From Gallionellaceae bacterium (lineage in GTDB: Bacteria > Pseudomonadota > Gammaproteobacteria > Burkholderiales > Gallionellaceae), in NCBI GenBank assembly GCA_027448945.1, contig DAIDMQ010000016.1:208988-272987 (forward strand): 64,000 nucleotides of DNA, given 5' to 3'. Below, piece after piece: positions 35,301 to 43,789 of the stretch (its first letter is position 1; the number at the start of each line of letters is the position of its first letter). The notes under the pieces are model-generated. The model worked only from the letters and a program-made list of their open reading frames with translations. It had not been told where the DNA came from and did not search any database. Made by a program: the position numbers and the translations under genes.

Positions 35301-36577
35301 TCAAGCCACCCCTTCTTTTTACAAATATAGCGCCACCTGAAAAGAAATTCATCTTTGGGACTTAAAGCAGCCACAAGCTCCTCATTTACTTTCGTGATCT
35401 CCTTCGTAGTGGGTTTTTCTTTTTCCAATAGAACCTCTGCCTTATTAATCAACGTTTCATATTCAACAGATCGTCCGCTATCAAGATCGAATGCCTCACT
35501 GGTAAGCCAGTTGCCAGCATCGCCATGCTTCTCAAAATCACGATGTGTAAGCACGACTTTCTTGCGTTCGAAGTCCAAATCAAACCATGCATCCATGCTT
35601 TCCTCGAAGAGGGGCTCTACCGATGCCATGATCAATGGCGAATGCGTCGCTGTAATAATCTGTACCCCAGCTTTTTTAATGAGCTTCTGCACAACGACAA
35701 GCAAAGCTGGAATAATCTTTCGTTGCCATTGCGGGTGCAGATGAGACTCGACTTCGTCAATAAGAAAGACAACTTGCTTGGTAGATTCTTCGCCTAACAA
35801 TTCAGCCGCTTTTTTGTGCTCCTCCCAAGTCCAAACCAAAAGGTAGGCCAAAGCGATAATGCGACGCATCCCTGCTGAAGCATGGAGTACAGCGACATCC
35901 TGACCATATGGCATACGAATCGTCGGAATATCCCTGGCATCATCAAGGCTGATACGCGTAAATTTCCCTGGCACCAAAGGCTCTTCCGTTGAAGGTGATA
36001 ACACATCAAGTACAGCGCTAAGGCTTTTGAAAGCCTCACCTTTTTCTTTCTGCCAACCGGCCCAATCAAGCACCAATCCGTTACAGATAGGTTTTCCATC
36101 TTTGCCATTCAATCCGTCCCACACCTCTGTTGGCCCAAACACATAAGCGGGAATCCGATCCTGCACGTCGACGTCATTCTGAGTGCGCCAATAATTTCGT
36201 GCTGGGTCCCATACCGCAAAACTACCATCGGCCATTGCGTAAAAAACCAAGCCTGGATTAGGAGGGCGGCCTGGTCGTCCTGCCCACGACTGCTCGCGCC
36301 GAAGAAATTCGCTCTTGTATGACTCCTCCTTCATTTTTGAGGTAAAAGAAAATTCAATACTGGCAGGCCCGTCAGTTGACGGGAGAGCTTTCTTTCCAGC
36401 CGTCAACTTGGTATTGATTTCGGAAGGCCACTTGCGGGTCAGCGTCCACCAAGCAATATCTAGCAAAAAACTCTTGCCTAATCCGTTGTCGCCGGTAATC
36501 AAATTAAGGCGCGGACCAAACTCGAGGTCCATGTTGTCTGCGGGCCCGATATTGTTTAGTTTCAAACGTTTTAGCAT
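35297..36577 (-). CDS. AAA/ABC-type ATPase, Septu PtuA-like
   Basis: The 426-residue protein has an SMC/OLD-type ATPase domain: Walker A GDNGLGKS (29-36), signature-like HASAGMRR (232-239), Walker B VVFLIDEVESHLHP (269-282) and the H-switch THSP (311-314). The insertion between Walker A and the signature (residues 60-220) is long and helical. An N-terminal LKLNNIGPADNMDLEFG strand-turn-strand is typical of ATPases in defence pairs. With the following HNH gene it forms a compact two-gene module that looks like Septu. Start ATG 36577; 53 bases separate it from ettA upstream on the same strand. Confidence 0.75.
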   Translation of the reverse strand: MLKRLKLNNIGPADNMDLEFGPRLNLITGDNGLGKSFLLDIAWWTLTRKWPSEINTKLTAGKKALPSTDGPASIEFSFTSKMKEESYKSEFLRREQSWAGRPGRPPNPGLVFYAMADGSFAVWDPARNYWRTQNDVDVQDRIPAYVFGPTEVWDGLNGKDGKPICNGLVLDWAGWQKEKGEAFKSLSAVLDVLSPSTEEPLVPGKFTRISLDDARDIPTIRMPYGQDVAVLHASAGMRRIIALAYLLVWTWEEHKKAAELLGEESTKQVVFLIDEVESHLHPQWQRKIIPALLVVVQKLIKKAGVQIITATHSPLIMASVEPLFEESMDAWFDLDFERKKVVLTHRDFEKHGDAGNWLTSEAFDLDSGRSVEYETLINKAEVLLEKEKPTTKEITKVNEELVAALSPKDEFLFRWRYICKKKGWLE

Positions 36578-36629
36578 AACTAAGTTCCTTTCTTATCCAC
36601 TGCAACTCTCGCCATCAATAAGGAAAATC

Positions 36630-38300
36630 TTACCGACTAATCGGCTTATACCGAATCCGCTTAGGCTTAGCCCCCTCTTCACCCAACCTCTTCCGCTTAT
36701 CCGCCTCATACTCCTGATAGTTACCATCAAAGAACGTCCACTTCGAATCGCCTTCGCAGGCGAGGATGTGGGTGGCGATGCGGTCTAGGAACCAGCGATC
36801 GTGGGAGATGACGGCGACGCAGCCGGCGAATTCGAGCAGCGCATCTTCCAGCGCGCGCAGGGTTTCCACGTCGAGGTCGTTGGAGGGTTCGTCGAGCAGC
36901 AGCACGTTGCCGCCGGAGATGAGGGTCTGCGCCAAGTGCAAACGTCCGCGTTCACCACCTGAGAGTTGGCCGACCAGTTTGGTTTGGTCGCCGCCCTTGA
37001 AGTTGAAACGGCCGATGTAGGCGCGTGCTGGAGTTTCGTATTTGCCCACGGTCAAAATGTCGTTGCCGCCGGAGATGGCGTCGAACACGGTCTTGTCGTT
37101 CTGCAACGAGTCACGCGCTTGGTCGATATGGGCGATCTTGACGGTCTGGCCGATCTTGACGGTGCCGCTGTCCGGTTGCTCTTTGCCGGTGATCATGCGG
37201 AACAGGGTGGATTTACCCGCGCCGTTGGGGCCGATGATGCCGACGATGGCGCCGGGCGGAATCTTGAAGCTGAGGTTGTCGATCAGCAGGCGGTCGCCAT
37301 AGGCTTTGCTCACGCCGTCGAATTCGATGACTTCGTTGCCGAGGCGTTCGCCCACGGGGATGAAGATCTCCTGTGTCTCGTTGCGCGCTTGGTGCTCTTG
37401 CGAATTGAGTTCTTCGAATCTTGCGATACGCGCTTTGGATTTTGCTTGGCGTGCTTTGGGGTTCTGGCGCACCCATTCCAACTCTTGCTTCATCGCTTTG
37501 GAATGCGCGTCGAGTTGCTTCTGCTCTTGCGCCAGACGTTCGCCCTTCTGCTCCAGCCAACTGGAGTAGTTGCCCTTCCACGGGATGCCGTGGCCACGGT
37601 CGAGTTCCAAGATCCATTCGGCAGCGTTGTCGAGGAAGTAGCGGTCGTGGGTGACAGCTACTACGGTGCCGGGGAAGCGCACCAGGAATTGTTCCAGCCA
37701 TTCCACCGATTCCGCATCCAGGTGGTTGGTGGGTTCGTCCAACAGCAGCATGTCAGGTTTTTCCAGCAGCAGCTTGCACAGCGCCACGCGGCGCTTTTCA
37801 CCACCGGACAGGTTGCCGATGACGGCATCCCAATCCGGCAGACGCAGCGCATCGGCGGCAATCTCCATCTGGTGTTCGGCATCTGAACCTGAAGCGGCGA
37901 TGATGTTTTCTAAGCGCGCCTGTTCGGCAGCCAGTGCGTCGAAGTCGGCATCTTCTTCGGCATAAGCCGCGTAAACCGCGTCTAGCTTGGCTTGCGCTTC
38001 CATCACTTCACCCAGCGCGGATTCGACTTCTTGACGCACGGTCTTTGCAGGGTCGAGCTTGGGCTCTTGTTCCAGATAGCCGATCTTGATGTTGGGCAGG
38101 TGCTGCACTTCGCCGTCGTATTCTTTGTCTTGATTCGCCATGATGCGCAGCACCGTGGACTTACCCGAACCGTTCAAACCCAGCAGGCCGATCTTGGCGC
38201 CGGGGAAGAAGCTGAGGGAGATGTCTTTGATGATCTGACGCTTGGGGGGAACGATCTTGCTCACGCGGAGCATGGACATTACATATTGACCTTGTGCCAT
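36630..38300 (-). CDS. ettA: Energy-dependent translational throttle protein EttA (ABC-F)
   Basis: The 556-residue soluble ABC-F protein has two ATPase domains without membrane parts: Walker A GLNGSGKST (near residue 40) and GPNGAGKST (near 356), signatures LSGGEKRR and LSGGERGR, and Walker B MLLLDEPTNHLD and VLLLDEPSNDLD. The inter-domain linker and arm (residues about 240-320) match EttA, which binds the ribosomal E site and gates the first elongation step under low energy. Length agrees with E. coli EttA (555). It precedes the ATPase/HNH pair but is not obviously related to it. Confidence 0.93.
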   Translation of the reverse strand: MAQGQYVMSMLRVSKIVPPKRQIIKDISLSFFPGAKIGLLGLNGSGKSTVLRIMANQDKEYDGEVQHLPNIKIGYLEQEPKLDPAKTVRQEVESALGEVMEAQAKLDAVYAAYAEEDADFDALAAEQARLENIIAASGSDAEHQMEIAADALRLPDWDAVIGNLSGGEKRRVALCKLLLEKPDMLLLDEPTNHLDAESVEWLEQFLVRFPGTVVAVTHDRYFLDNAAEWILELDRGHGIPWKGNYSSWLEQKGERLAQEQKQLDAHSKAMKQELEWVRQNPKARQAKSKARIARFEELNSQEHQARNETQEIFIPVGERLGNEVIEFDGVSKAYGDRLLIDNLSFKIPPGAIVGIIGPNGAGKSTLFRMITGKEQPDSGTVKIGQTVKIAHIDQARDSLQNDKTVFDAISGGNDILTVGKYETPARAYIGRFNFKGGDQTKLVGQLSGGERGRLHLAQTLISGGNVLLLDEPSNDLDVETLRALEDALLEFAGCVAVISHDRWFLDRIATHILACEGDSKWTFFDGNYQEYEADKRKRLGEEGAKPKRIRYKPISR

Positions 38301-38656
38301 TTTGCGGATTCTCTAAGGGTGGTTCGGAAAGGGGCGTAGCTTACCGCAAAGCCCCTGTTCGGATAAACCAAATTGAGGGCAATTCTAAAAAGCCAAACTC
38401 CGTTCATTCAGAATCTTGCCAGCTTCATCGGCTTAGATTCGTGGGAAGCCCCTTGCGATCTCGCAATACTGTGTAGCTCCCAAAAATTACTCCTTACATA
38501 TTGTGAGTATGCTGCGTCGTGATTTTTTGTTTGCGCCTTGCCTTGCTTAGAATTTTGAATTTTTGGGCCACCCTTGAGTATGATGCGCGTCGGGCTGGCG
38601 AGCTTGCCGCCCGAGATGCAGCGTTATATTTCGACTTTCCAATAACTACAGGAGTA
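38301..38656. other. Intergenic region between ettA and the YidB-like gene
   Basis: This 356-base stretch separates divergent genes and holds both promoters. It is AT-rich near 38470-38570. A long open frame that extends the YidB-like gene upstream to 38519 has no ribosome binding site and no homology character. I see no RNA gene, hairpin with T-run or repeat. Confidence 0.5.
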
Positions 38657-39079
38657 ATGAGCATGGGTCTTTTTGACAGTATCGTAGGCGCGATTCAGGG
38701 TGAGGTTTCTAAACAAACAGGCGGTCAGGGCGATCTGCTATCTTCTTTGATGGGCATGATCAACCACCCCGAAGTGGGCGGCGTGAGCGGTCTGGTACAA
38801 AAGCTGTCGCAAGGGGGCATGGCTGAACAAGTGGCTTCTTGGGTGGGTACCGGGGCGAATCTGCCGATCAACGCGCAACAACTGCAAGCGGTGCTGGGTT
38901 CGTCTAGTTTGCAAGACATCGCCGCTAAATTTGGCTTCAACTCCGGCGACATGGCGCATCAGTTATCCGCACTATTACCTCAAGTCATCGATAAGTTGAC
39001 GCCGAATGGCCAAGTGCCACAGGGCGATGTGTCGCATTTGTTGGCGGGTCTAGGCGGTTTGTTCGGTAATAAGGCATGA
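38657..39079 (+). CDS. YidB-like protein (DUF937)
   Basis: From ATG 38657 (AGGAG at 38650-38654) the 140-residue product matches YidB/DUF937: MGLFDSIVGAIQGEVSKQTG, then the conserved GGVSGLVQKLSQGGMAEQVASW and WVGTGANLPINAQQLQAVLG segments, with an LTPNGQVPQGD ending. The family is common in Proteobacteria; its function is unknown. A short hairpin follows at 39126-39145. Confidence 0.87.
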   Translation: MSMGLFDSIVGAIQGEVSKQTGGQGDLLSSLMGMINHPEVGGVSGLVQKLSQGGMAEQVASWVGTGANLPINAQQLQAVLGSSSLQDIAAKFGFNSGDMAHQLSALLPQVIDKLTPNGQVPQGDVSHLLAGLGGLFGNKA

Positions 39080-39125
39080 ATTAGCGACAGGCGTTAGCTT
39101 ATTTCCGCTTGGGGATTAACCAAAT

Positions 39126-39145
39126 GGCCGGCGACTTAGCTGGCC
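39126..39145 (+). terminator. Weak hairpin after the YidB-like gene
   Basis: A 7-bp stem with one G-U pair (39126-39132 with 39139-39145) is followed by a T-rich stretch, with TTGTCGTTTT rather than an unbroken T-run. It sits between two convergent genes. Confidence 0.4.
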
Positions 39146-39184
39146 TTGTCGTTTTGTGGGTGCAGAAGACAGGCGCTACTGTAT

Positions 39185-40315
39185 CTAGATGTCCGGGAAT
39201 TCCCGGGTGATGAGCGTGATATCGGGGAGGCGTACTTTGAGGGCAGCGACACACATCGTGTCGAGCTTGCCAGCAGCGACCATGCGCTCCAGTTCGATGA
39301 TGGCCTCATCCATGTGCCAGTTTCTTTTGTATGGGCGCATGCTGGTCAGCGCATCAAAAATATCGGCTACGGTGATGATGCGCGCCTCAATCGGGATCTG
39401 ATCACCTTTATAACCATTGGGATAGCCTGAGCCGTCTAAAAACTCATGATGTAGTCCGACGATGTTTTGCAGAATCATGGAATCAGGCAGGCTTTGGAGT
39501 GCGAAATCGCCTAGTATCTTTTTGACCAGTTCGCAGCCCAGGCTCACATGGCTCTGCATGATGGCGCGTTCGTTAGCATCATGTTTACCCGTCTTGAGTA
39601 AGATCTTATCGGGAATGCCGATCTTGCCGACGTCATGCAAAGGAGCGAACTGATAGATGTGTTCGATGAATTCATCGGATAGATTCAAGGTTGTGCTGAG
39701 TTCCAGTGCGATCAAACGCGCGAATCTAGCCATCCTTTCCAAATGTGCGCCTGTTTCAAAATCCCGCAAACAGGTCACTTCTCTCACGATATTGGTGGAT
39801 GCGATGATGGAGCGCAATGCCGATTTCTCATCCGAGATGATCATGTTGATCAGGTTCGCGTAGAGTAATAAGTCGCGTTGGACATTGGAGCTGAACGCAT
39901 CTTTTTGCTGAGAATCAAAGAACAGGATGCCTAAGAATTTACCATTGTCGTAGAGCGGGACAGTGAAGGACGATAGATAGCCTTGTTCGAGTAACCATGC
40001 AGAGTGCTGATTGTTATTGCCGACGATCTTGGGGATGTCGTCTATTACTCTATACACACCTTCATTCGCGATACGGCTCAAAGAGGCGCTGTCTGAAAGC
40101 TTGTACTCATATCTGGTGATGGTTTCGCCTTTACGGGTGCTGTTGATGAAAGTCTTGAGGGTGTCTGCGCTCTCTTCGTACAAAGTGACCGCGATACGGT
40201 CGATGTTCTTATAACTTTCTAAGATGCGATCATGCAGTTTGCTGAGCTTTTTGCTGTGCGTCGCATTATCAGCTTGAAATTGGGAGTCGGTATAGTGTTG
40301 GAAATCAGGTGTCAT
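39185..40315 (-). CDS. GAF/HD-GYP domain protein (putative c-di-GMP phosphodiesterase)
   Basis: The 376-residue protein has an N-terminal GAF-like domain (about residues 20-165) and a C-terminal HD-GYP domain. The metal-binding motif is PLHDVGKIGIPDKIL (near residue 227), and HHEFLDGSGYPNG near 290 carries the GYP. Helix PYKRNWHMDEAI also agrees with the family. HD-GYP enzymes hydrolyse c-di-GMP. ATG 40315 is preferred over a GTG two codons upstream. Together with the 8.6 kb EAL protein this gives two c-di-GMP-degrading candidates in the window. Confidence 0.88.
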   Translation of the reverse strand: MTPDFQHYTDSQFQADNATHSKKLSKLHDRILESYKNIDRIAVTLYEESADTLKTFINSTRKGETITRYEYKLSDSASLSRIANEGVYRVIDDIPKIVGNNNQHSAWLLEQGYLSSFTVPLYDNGKFLGILFFDSQQKDAFSSNVQRDLLLYANLINMIISDEKSALRSIIASTNIVREVTCLRDFETGAHLERMARFARLIALELSTTLNLSDEFIEHIYQFAPLHDVGKIGIPDKILLKTGKHDANERAIMQSHVSLGCELVKKILGDFALQSLPDSMILQNIVGLHHEFLDGSGYPNGYKGDQIPIEARIITVADIFDALTSMRPYKRNWHMDEAIIELERMVAAGKLDTMCVAALKVRLPDITLITREFPDI

Positions 40316-40321
40316 GATCAC

Positions 40322-40624
40322 TTAAACTAACCCGATACACATTCCCTAGTTGAGCTTGTGGTAAAGGGCGTCTCCTTTTTTGTAGGTGGAAAAATTGTAC
40401 AGACTGAATATTTTATCGTAACCATGCTGCTGTGCGTGTGTTGATATTGTTAAGGATTTATATTTTTTCCTAGCTGGATTGAAGCATGGGGAAGATGATG
40501 TCGATGTAGGGATAAGGGCGGTGTTTATCGCCTATTCTCGTTAAAGATGCGGGGAAAAAAATATTAATAAGCTAGTGTAAGTTTTGCGCACGTCGGTTTG
40601 CTAACGCACAGGAGGTAACACAAC
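40322..40624. other. Intergenic region upstream of msrB
   Basis: This stretch separates the divergent HD-GYP and msrB genes. It is AT-rich, with runs of A and T at 40430-40470 and 40550-40580, and ends with AGGAGG at 40611-40616 in front of msrB. I cannot name a particular promoter. Confidence 0.5.
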
Positions 40625-41161
40625 ATGCAACGCAGACAATTCTTACAGGCCATTGCTGGTCTGACTTTCGTTTACTCAACACGGGACTACGCTGCAGCGA
40701 TGGCTGCCGGCGTGGTGGTGATGCGCTTTGCCGATGACGGCAAGCCTTTGGGTAAAGCCACGCTACCCAAGGTTAGTAAGGACGCGGAGTGGAAGCGCAC
40801 GCTCACACCGCTGGCTTATAACGTGACCCGCGAGGCGGGTACTGAACGCGCATTTTCGCAGCCGGGCTACGACAGGCATGAGCCGGGGCTATATCGCTGC
40901 GTGTGTTGCGACAACGCGCTGTTCGATGCTAAGACCAAGTTCGAGTCGGGCACAGGTTGGCCCAGTTTCTGGCAGCCCATCGCCAATGAGAACGTGACCA
41001 ACATCGTCGATCGCGCTTGGGGGATGACGCGTACCGAAGTGCGCTGTACCCTCTGCGATGCACATCTGGGCCATGTGTTCGATGACGGCCCTAAACCTAC
41101 AGGCTTGCGCTATTGCATGAACACTGTGGCAATGCGGTTTGTTGCTTATAAAGTGTCGTAA
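40625..41161 (+). CDS. msrB: Peptide methionine (R)-S-oxide reductase MsrB, exported
   Basis: The 178-residue protein repairs methionine-R-sulfoxide. Zinc-binding cysteine pairs CVCCDNALF and CTLCDAHLGHVFDDGP are present, and RYCMNTVAMRF holds the catalytic Cys near residue 168. The N-terminus MQRRQFLQAIAGLTFVYS contains a twin-arginine-like RRQFL and a hydrophobic stretch, so export is likely by Tat. It is followed by dipZ and msrA on the same strand. The stop at 41159-41161 lies inside a tandem repeat. SD AGGAGG is 8-9 bases before the ATG. Confidence 0.92.
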   Translation: MQRRQFLQAIAGLTFVYSTRDYAAAMAAGVVVMRFADDGKPLGKATLPKVSKDAEWKRTLTPLAYNVTREAGTERAFSQPGYDRHEPGLYRCVCCDNALFDAKTKFESGTGWPSFWQPIANENVTNIVDRAWGMTRTEVRCTLCDAHLGHVFDDGPKPTGLRYCMNTVAMRFVAYKVS

Positions 41162-41211
41162 GTCGTAAGTCGTAAGTCGTAAGACGCAAGACGCAAGACG
41201 CAAGACGCAAG
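41156..41211 (+). repeat. Eight tandem 7-bp repeats between msrB and dipZ
   Basis: Four TCGTAAG units (41156-41183) are followed by four ACGCAAG units (41184-41211), 56 bases in all. The msrB stop codon is part of the first unit. Related units recur at 43741-43761 downstream of msrA. Variation in copy number could have arisen by slippage. Confidence 0.9.
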
Positions 41212-41284
41212 AAAATGCCGCGCAGCGACCGCACCAACTTACGTCTTCCCGCTTAACTCTTACGTCTGCTTTTAGGAGCTTCAA

Positions 41285-42973
41285 ATGTTGATTTTTGTTT
41301 TAGCTTTTCTGGGCGGTTTGCTCACCATCTTCAGCCCGTGTGTGCTGCCGGTGTTGCCTTTCATTTTTGCGCGTTCGGGGCAGTCGTTCCGTCGCAACGG
41401 CTTGCCTATCCTGATCGGCATGGCGGCGACCTTTACGGTGTTGGCGAGTCTCGCTGCAGTCGGAGGCGCTTGGTTGGTCGCGGTGAATCAATATGGTCGT
41501 TATGCGGCGATGGGCTTGCTGCTGGTGCTCGGCTTCGCGCTGATCTTTCCGGCTTTCTCTGACCGCCTGATGCGTCCCTTCGTTGCCTTGGGCGGACGTT
41601 TGCAAGCACGCGCCGATGCTCAAGCCAGCATCAAGGGCAATCTGTTGTTGGGTGTGGCGGTGGGATTTTTATGGGCGCCGTGTGCGGGGCCGATCTTGGG
41701 ATTGGTATTGGCAGGTGCGGCTTTGCAAGGGGCGAATCTGTATAGCGCATTTTTGTTATTGGCTTTCGCGGCGGGTGCGGCAACCTCTTTGGCGCTGGCG
41801 TTACTGGCGGGGGGGCGTGTGTTTTCCATGATGAAGCGCGGGCTGGGCGCGGAAGAATGGTTGCGTCGTGGTCTGGGTGTGTTGGTCGTGGCGGGTGTGA
41901 TCGTCATCGCACTGGGTTGGGATACGCGCTTCCTCGCGCAGTTCTCCTTCTTCAATACCGCAGCCACCGAGCAGAAACTGATCGCGCAATTGGCACAACC
42001 GACGGCCAAGAAACAACTGCGCATGGCGGCTGAGTTGCAAGGTGGCACGCAATGGCTGAATTCGTCGCCGCTACAACTGAGCGAGTTGCGCGGCAAAGTG
42101 GTGCTGGTGGATTTTTGGACCTACTCCTGCATCAACTGCCTGCGCACGCTGCCGTATTTGAAAGCCTGGGATGAGAAGTATCGCGACCAGGGTCTGGTCA
42201 TCATCGGGGTGCATGCGCCCGAATTTGCCTTCGAAAAAGATGCGCGCAACGTCGAACGGGCGGTGCGCGAACTGGGTATCCAATATCCGGTGGCGATGGA
42301 TAACGATTTCAAAATTTGGAATGCCTATCAAAACGAATACTGGCCCGCGCATTATTTGATCGACGCACAGGGGCGGATACGCGAACAGCATTTCGGTGAG
42401 GGCAATTATCGCGAGACCGAGCAGGCCATCGTCGCGCTGTTGAACGAAGCCAATGGCAGCAAGCTCAGTGCGAGTCCCGTGGCAGTGCGGGGGAGTGGCG
42501 CGACTGCGGCGGCATCGGCGAACAACGGTCGCTCGCCGGAAACCTATCTGGGCTATGCACGCCAGCGCAATATGGTGTCTTACCCGCTCGCCCAGCACGA
42601 TCTGGCGGCGGATTACCAAGCGCCTGCCGCGTTGACGCTGAATCAATGGGCTTTGAATGGCAATTGGAAGGTGACCGGGGAATCGGCAATCTTGCAGCGT
42701 GCGGGCGGTGCGATCAGCTTCCGCTTCAAAGGCCGCGACCTGCATCTGGTGCTGGGTTCGGCAGACGGTAAGCCGGTGCGATTCAGGGTCACTCTGGATG
42801 GCCAAGCACCGGGTGCGTCGCATGGTGTGGACACAGACGCGGCGGGCAAGGGGCAGATAGGCGAACAGCGTTTGTATCAGCTGCTGCGCTTGCCTGATAG
42901 CGAGGGTGAACATACTTTTAAAATAGAGGTCTACGGTACGGGCGTGGCGGCGTTCGCGTTTACGTTTGGCTAA
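41285..42973 (+). CDS. dipZ: DipZ: CcdA-like transmembrane thiol transporter fused to thioredoxin domain
   Basis: The 562-residue protein has three parts. Residues about 1-220 are a CcdA-type reductant-conducting membrane domain (eight or so helices, with SPCVLPVLP and APCAGP cysteine turns). Residues about 250-390 are an exported thioredoxin-like domain with YSCINCLRTLP (CxxC). Residues about 410-560 form a beta-rich C-terminal module like the DipZ carbohydrate-binding-fold domain. DipZ carries electrons from cytosolic thioredoxin to the periplasm. The placement between msrB and msrA suggests that it reduces those enzymes. Codon use fits the neighbours. Confidence 0.86.
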   Translation: MLIFVLAFLGGLLTIFSPCVLPVLPFIFARSGQSFRRNGLPILIGMAATFTVLASLAAVGGAWLVAVNQYGRYAAMGLLLVLGFALIFPAFSDRLMRPFVALGGRLQARADAQASIKGNLLLGVAVGFLWAPCAGPILGLVLAGAALQGANLYSAFLLLAFAAGAATSLALALLAGGRVFSMMKRGLGAEEWLRRGLGVLVVAGVIVIALGWDTRFLAQFSFFNTAATEQKLIAQLAQPTAKKQLRMAAELQGGTQWLNSSPLQLSELRGKVVLVDFWTYSCINCLRTLPYLKAWDEKYRDQGLVIIGVHAPEFAFEKDARNVERAVRELGIQYPVAMDNDFKIWNAYQNEYWPAHYLIDAQGRIREQHFGEGNYRETEQAIVALLNEANGSKLSASPVAVRGSGATAAASANNGRSPETYLGYARQRNMVSYPLAQHDLAADYQAPAALTLNQWALNGNWKVTGESAILQRAGGAISFRFKGRDLHLVLGSADGKPVRFRVTLDGQAPGASHGVDTDAAGKGQIGEQRLYQLLRLPDSEGEHTFKIEVYGTGVAAFAFTFG

Positions 42974-43068
42974 AGCGTCTCCGTTTGCACCGTGCTTGCG
43001 GAAGGGTAGACGGTTCGACAAATTCGCCGCCAACGGTCTGTGAATTATTCAAGCAAAAGGAGCGCAAG

Positions 43069-43671
43069 ATGAAAAAAATTCTACTCGGTATCAGCCTGGT
43101 CGCCGGCTTGGGTGCGGCGCAACTCGGCCTCGCCGCAACGCAGACAGCGGTGTTCGCAGGCGGTTGCTTCTGGGGCGTGGATGCGGTTTACAAACACGTC
43201 AAAGGTGTGAGCGCCGTGGTGTCCGGCTATGCGGGCGGCGCGGCCAATACCGCCAAGTACGAAATGGTCAGCGAGGGCAATACCGGCCATGCGGAATCGG
43301 TGCGTGTGAGCTTCGATCCGGCGCTTGTGTCGTATCAGCAGTTATTGCAGGTGTTCTTCAGCGTGGCGCACGATCCCACGCAACTCAACTATCAGGGGCC
43401 GGATCACGGCACGCAATATCGTTCGGCGATTTTCTACACCACGCCAGAACAACAGCAAGAAGCCAAGGCGGCGATACGCACTTTGGATAGCAAGAAGATA
43501 TTCCCGTCTGCCATCGTGACCGAAGTGACACCGCTCAAGCAGTTTTATGCCGCCGAGGACCATCACCAGAACTATCTGGCCGGGCACATGAGCCAGCCCT
43601 ACATCGTGCATTTCGATCTGCCCAAGCTGGCGCAGTTGCGCAAGGTGTTCCCTAAGCTTTATCGGGAATAG
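43069..43671 (+). CDS. msrA: Peptide methionine (S)-S-oxide reductase MsrA, exported
   Basis: From ATG 43069 (after AAGGAG) the 200-residue protein begins with a signal peptide MKKILLGISLVAGLGAAQLG and an LA-A cleavage site, then the MsrA active site FAGGCFWGVDAVYKHVKGV with the catalytic Cys near residue 33. GYAGG, GHAESVRV and the DHGTQYRS segment are typical. A frame extending upstream to 42985 lacks a ribosome binding site. MsrA repairs methionine-S-sulfoxide. With msrB and dipZ it makes an exported repair set comparable to Neisseria PilB. Confidence 0.93.
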   Translation: MKKILLGISLVAGLGAAQLGLAATQTAVFAGGCFWGVDAVYKHVKGVSAVVSGYAGGAANTAKYEMVSEGNTGHAESVRVSFDPALVSYQQLLQVFFSVAHDPTQLNYQGPDHGTQYRSAIFYTTPEQQQEAKAAIRTLDSKKIFPSAIVTEVTPLKQFYAAEDHHQNYLAGHMSQPYIVHFDLPKLAQLRKVFPKLYRE

Positions 43672-43740
43672 TCAGATGACGGGCGCCGGTTGGCGGGCAT
43701 CAGTCTGCCGATATGAGATGTACTTTGCACGCTAATCTAA

Positions 43741-43761
43741 ACGCAAGTCGCGAGACGCAAG
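43741..43761 (+). repeat. Three degenerate copies of the 7-bp repeat before relA
   Basis: ACGCAAG, TCGCGAG and ACGCAAG run in tandem at 43741-43761. They belong to the repeat family at 41156-41211 and are 29 bases before the relA start. Confidence 0.75.
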
Positions 43762-43789
43762 TTGGCTTTATTTGTAATAATGGTCGCAT

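Noticed and set aside
34704..36577. Retron with ATPase/HNH effector
   Set aside because: No reverse transcriptase or ncRNA with suitable inverted repeats is adjacent; ettA precedes directly.
41156..41211. Tandem array taken for a CRISPR
   Set aside because: Units are 7 bp with no spacers; no cas genes are present.
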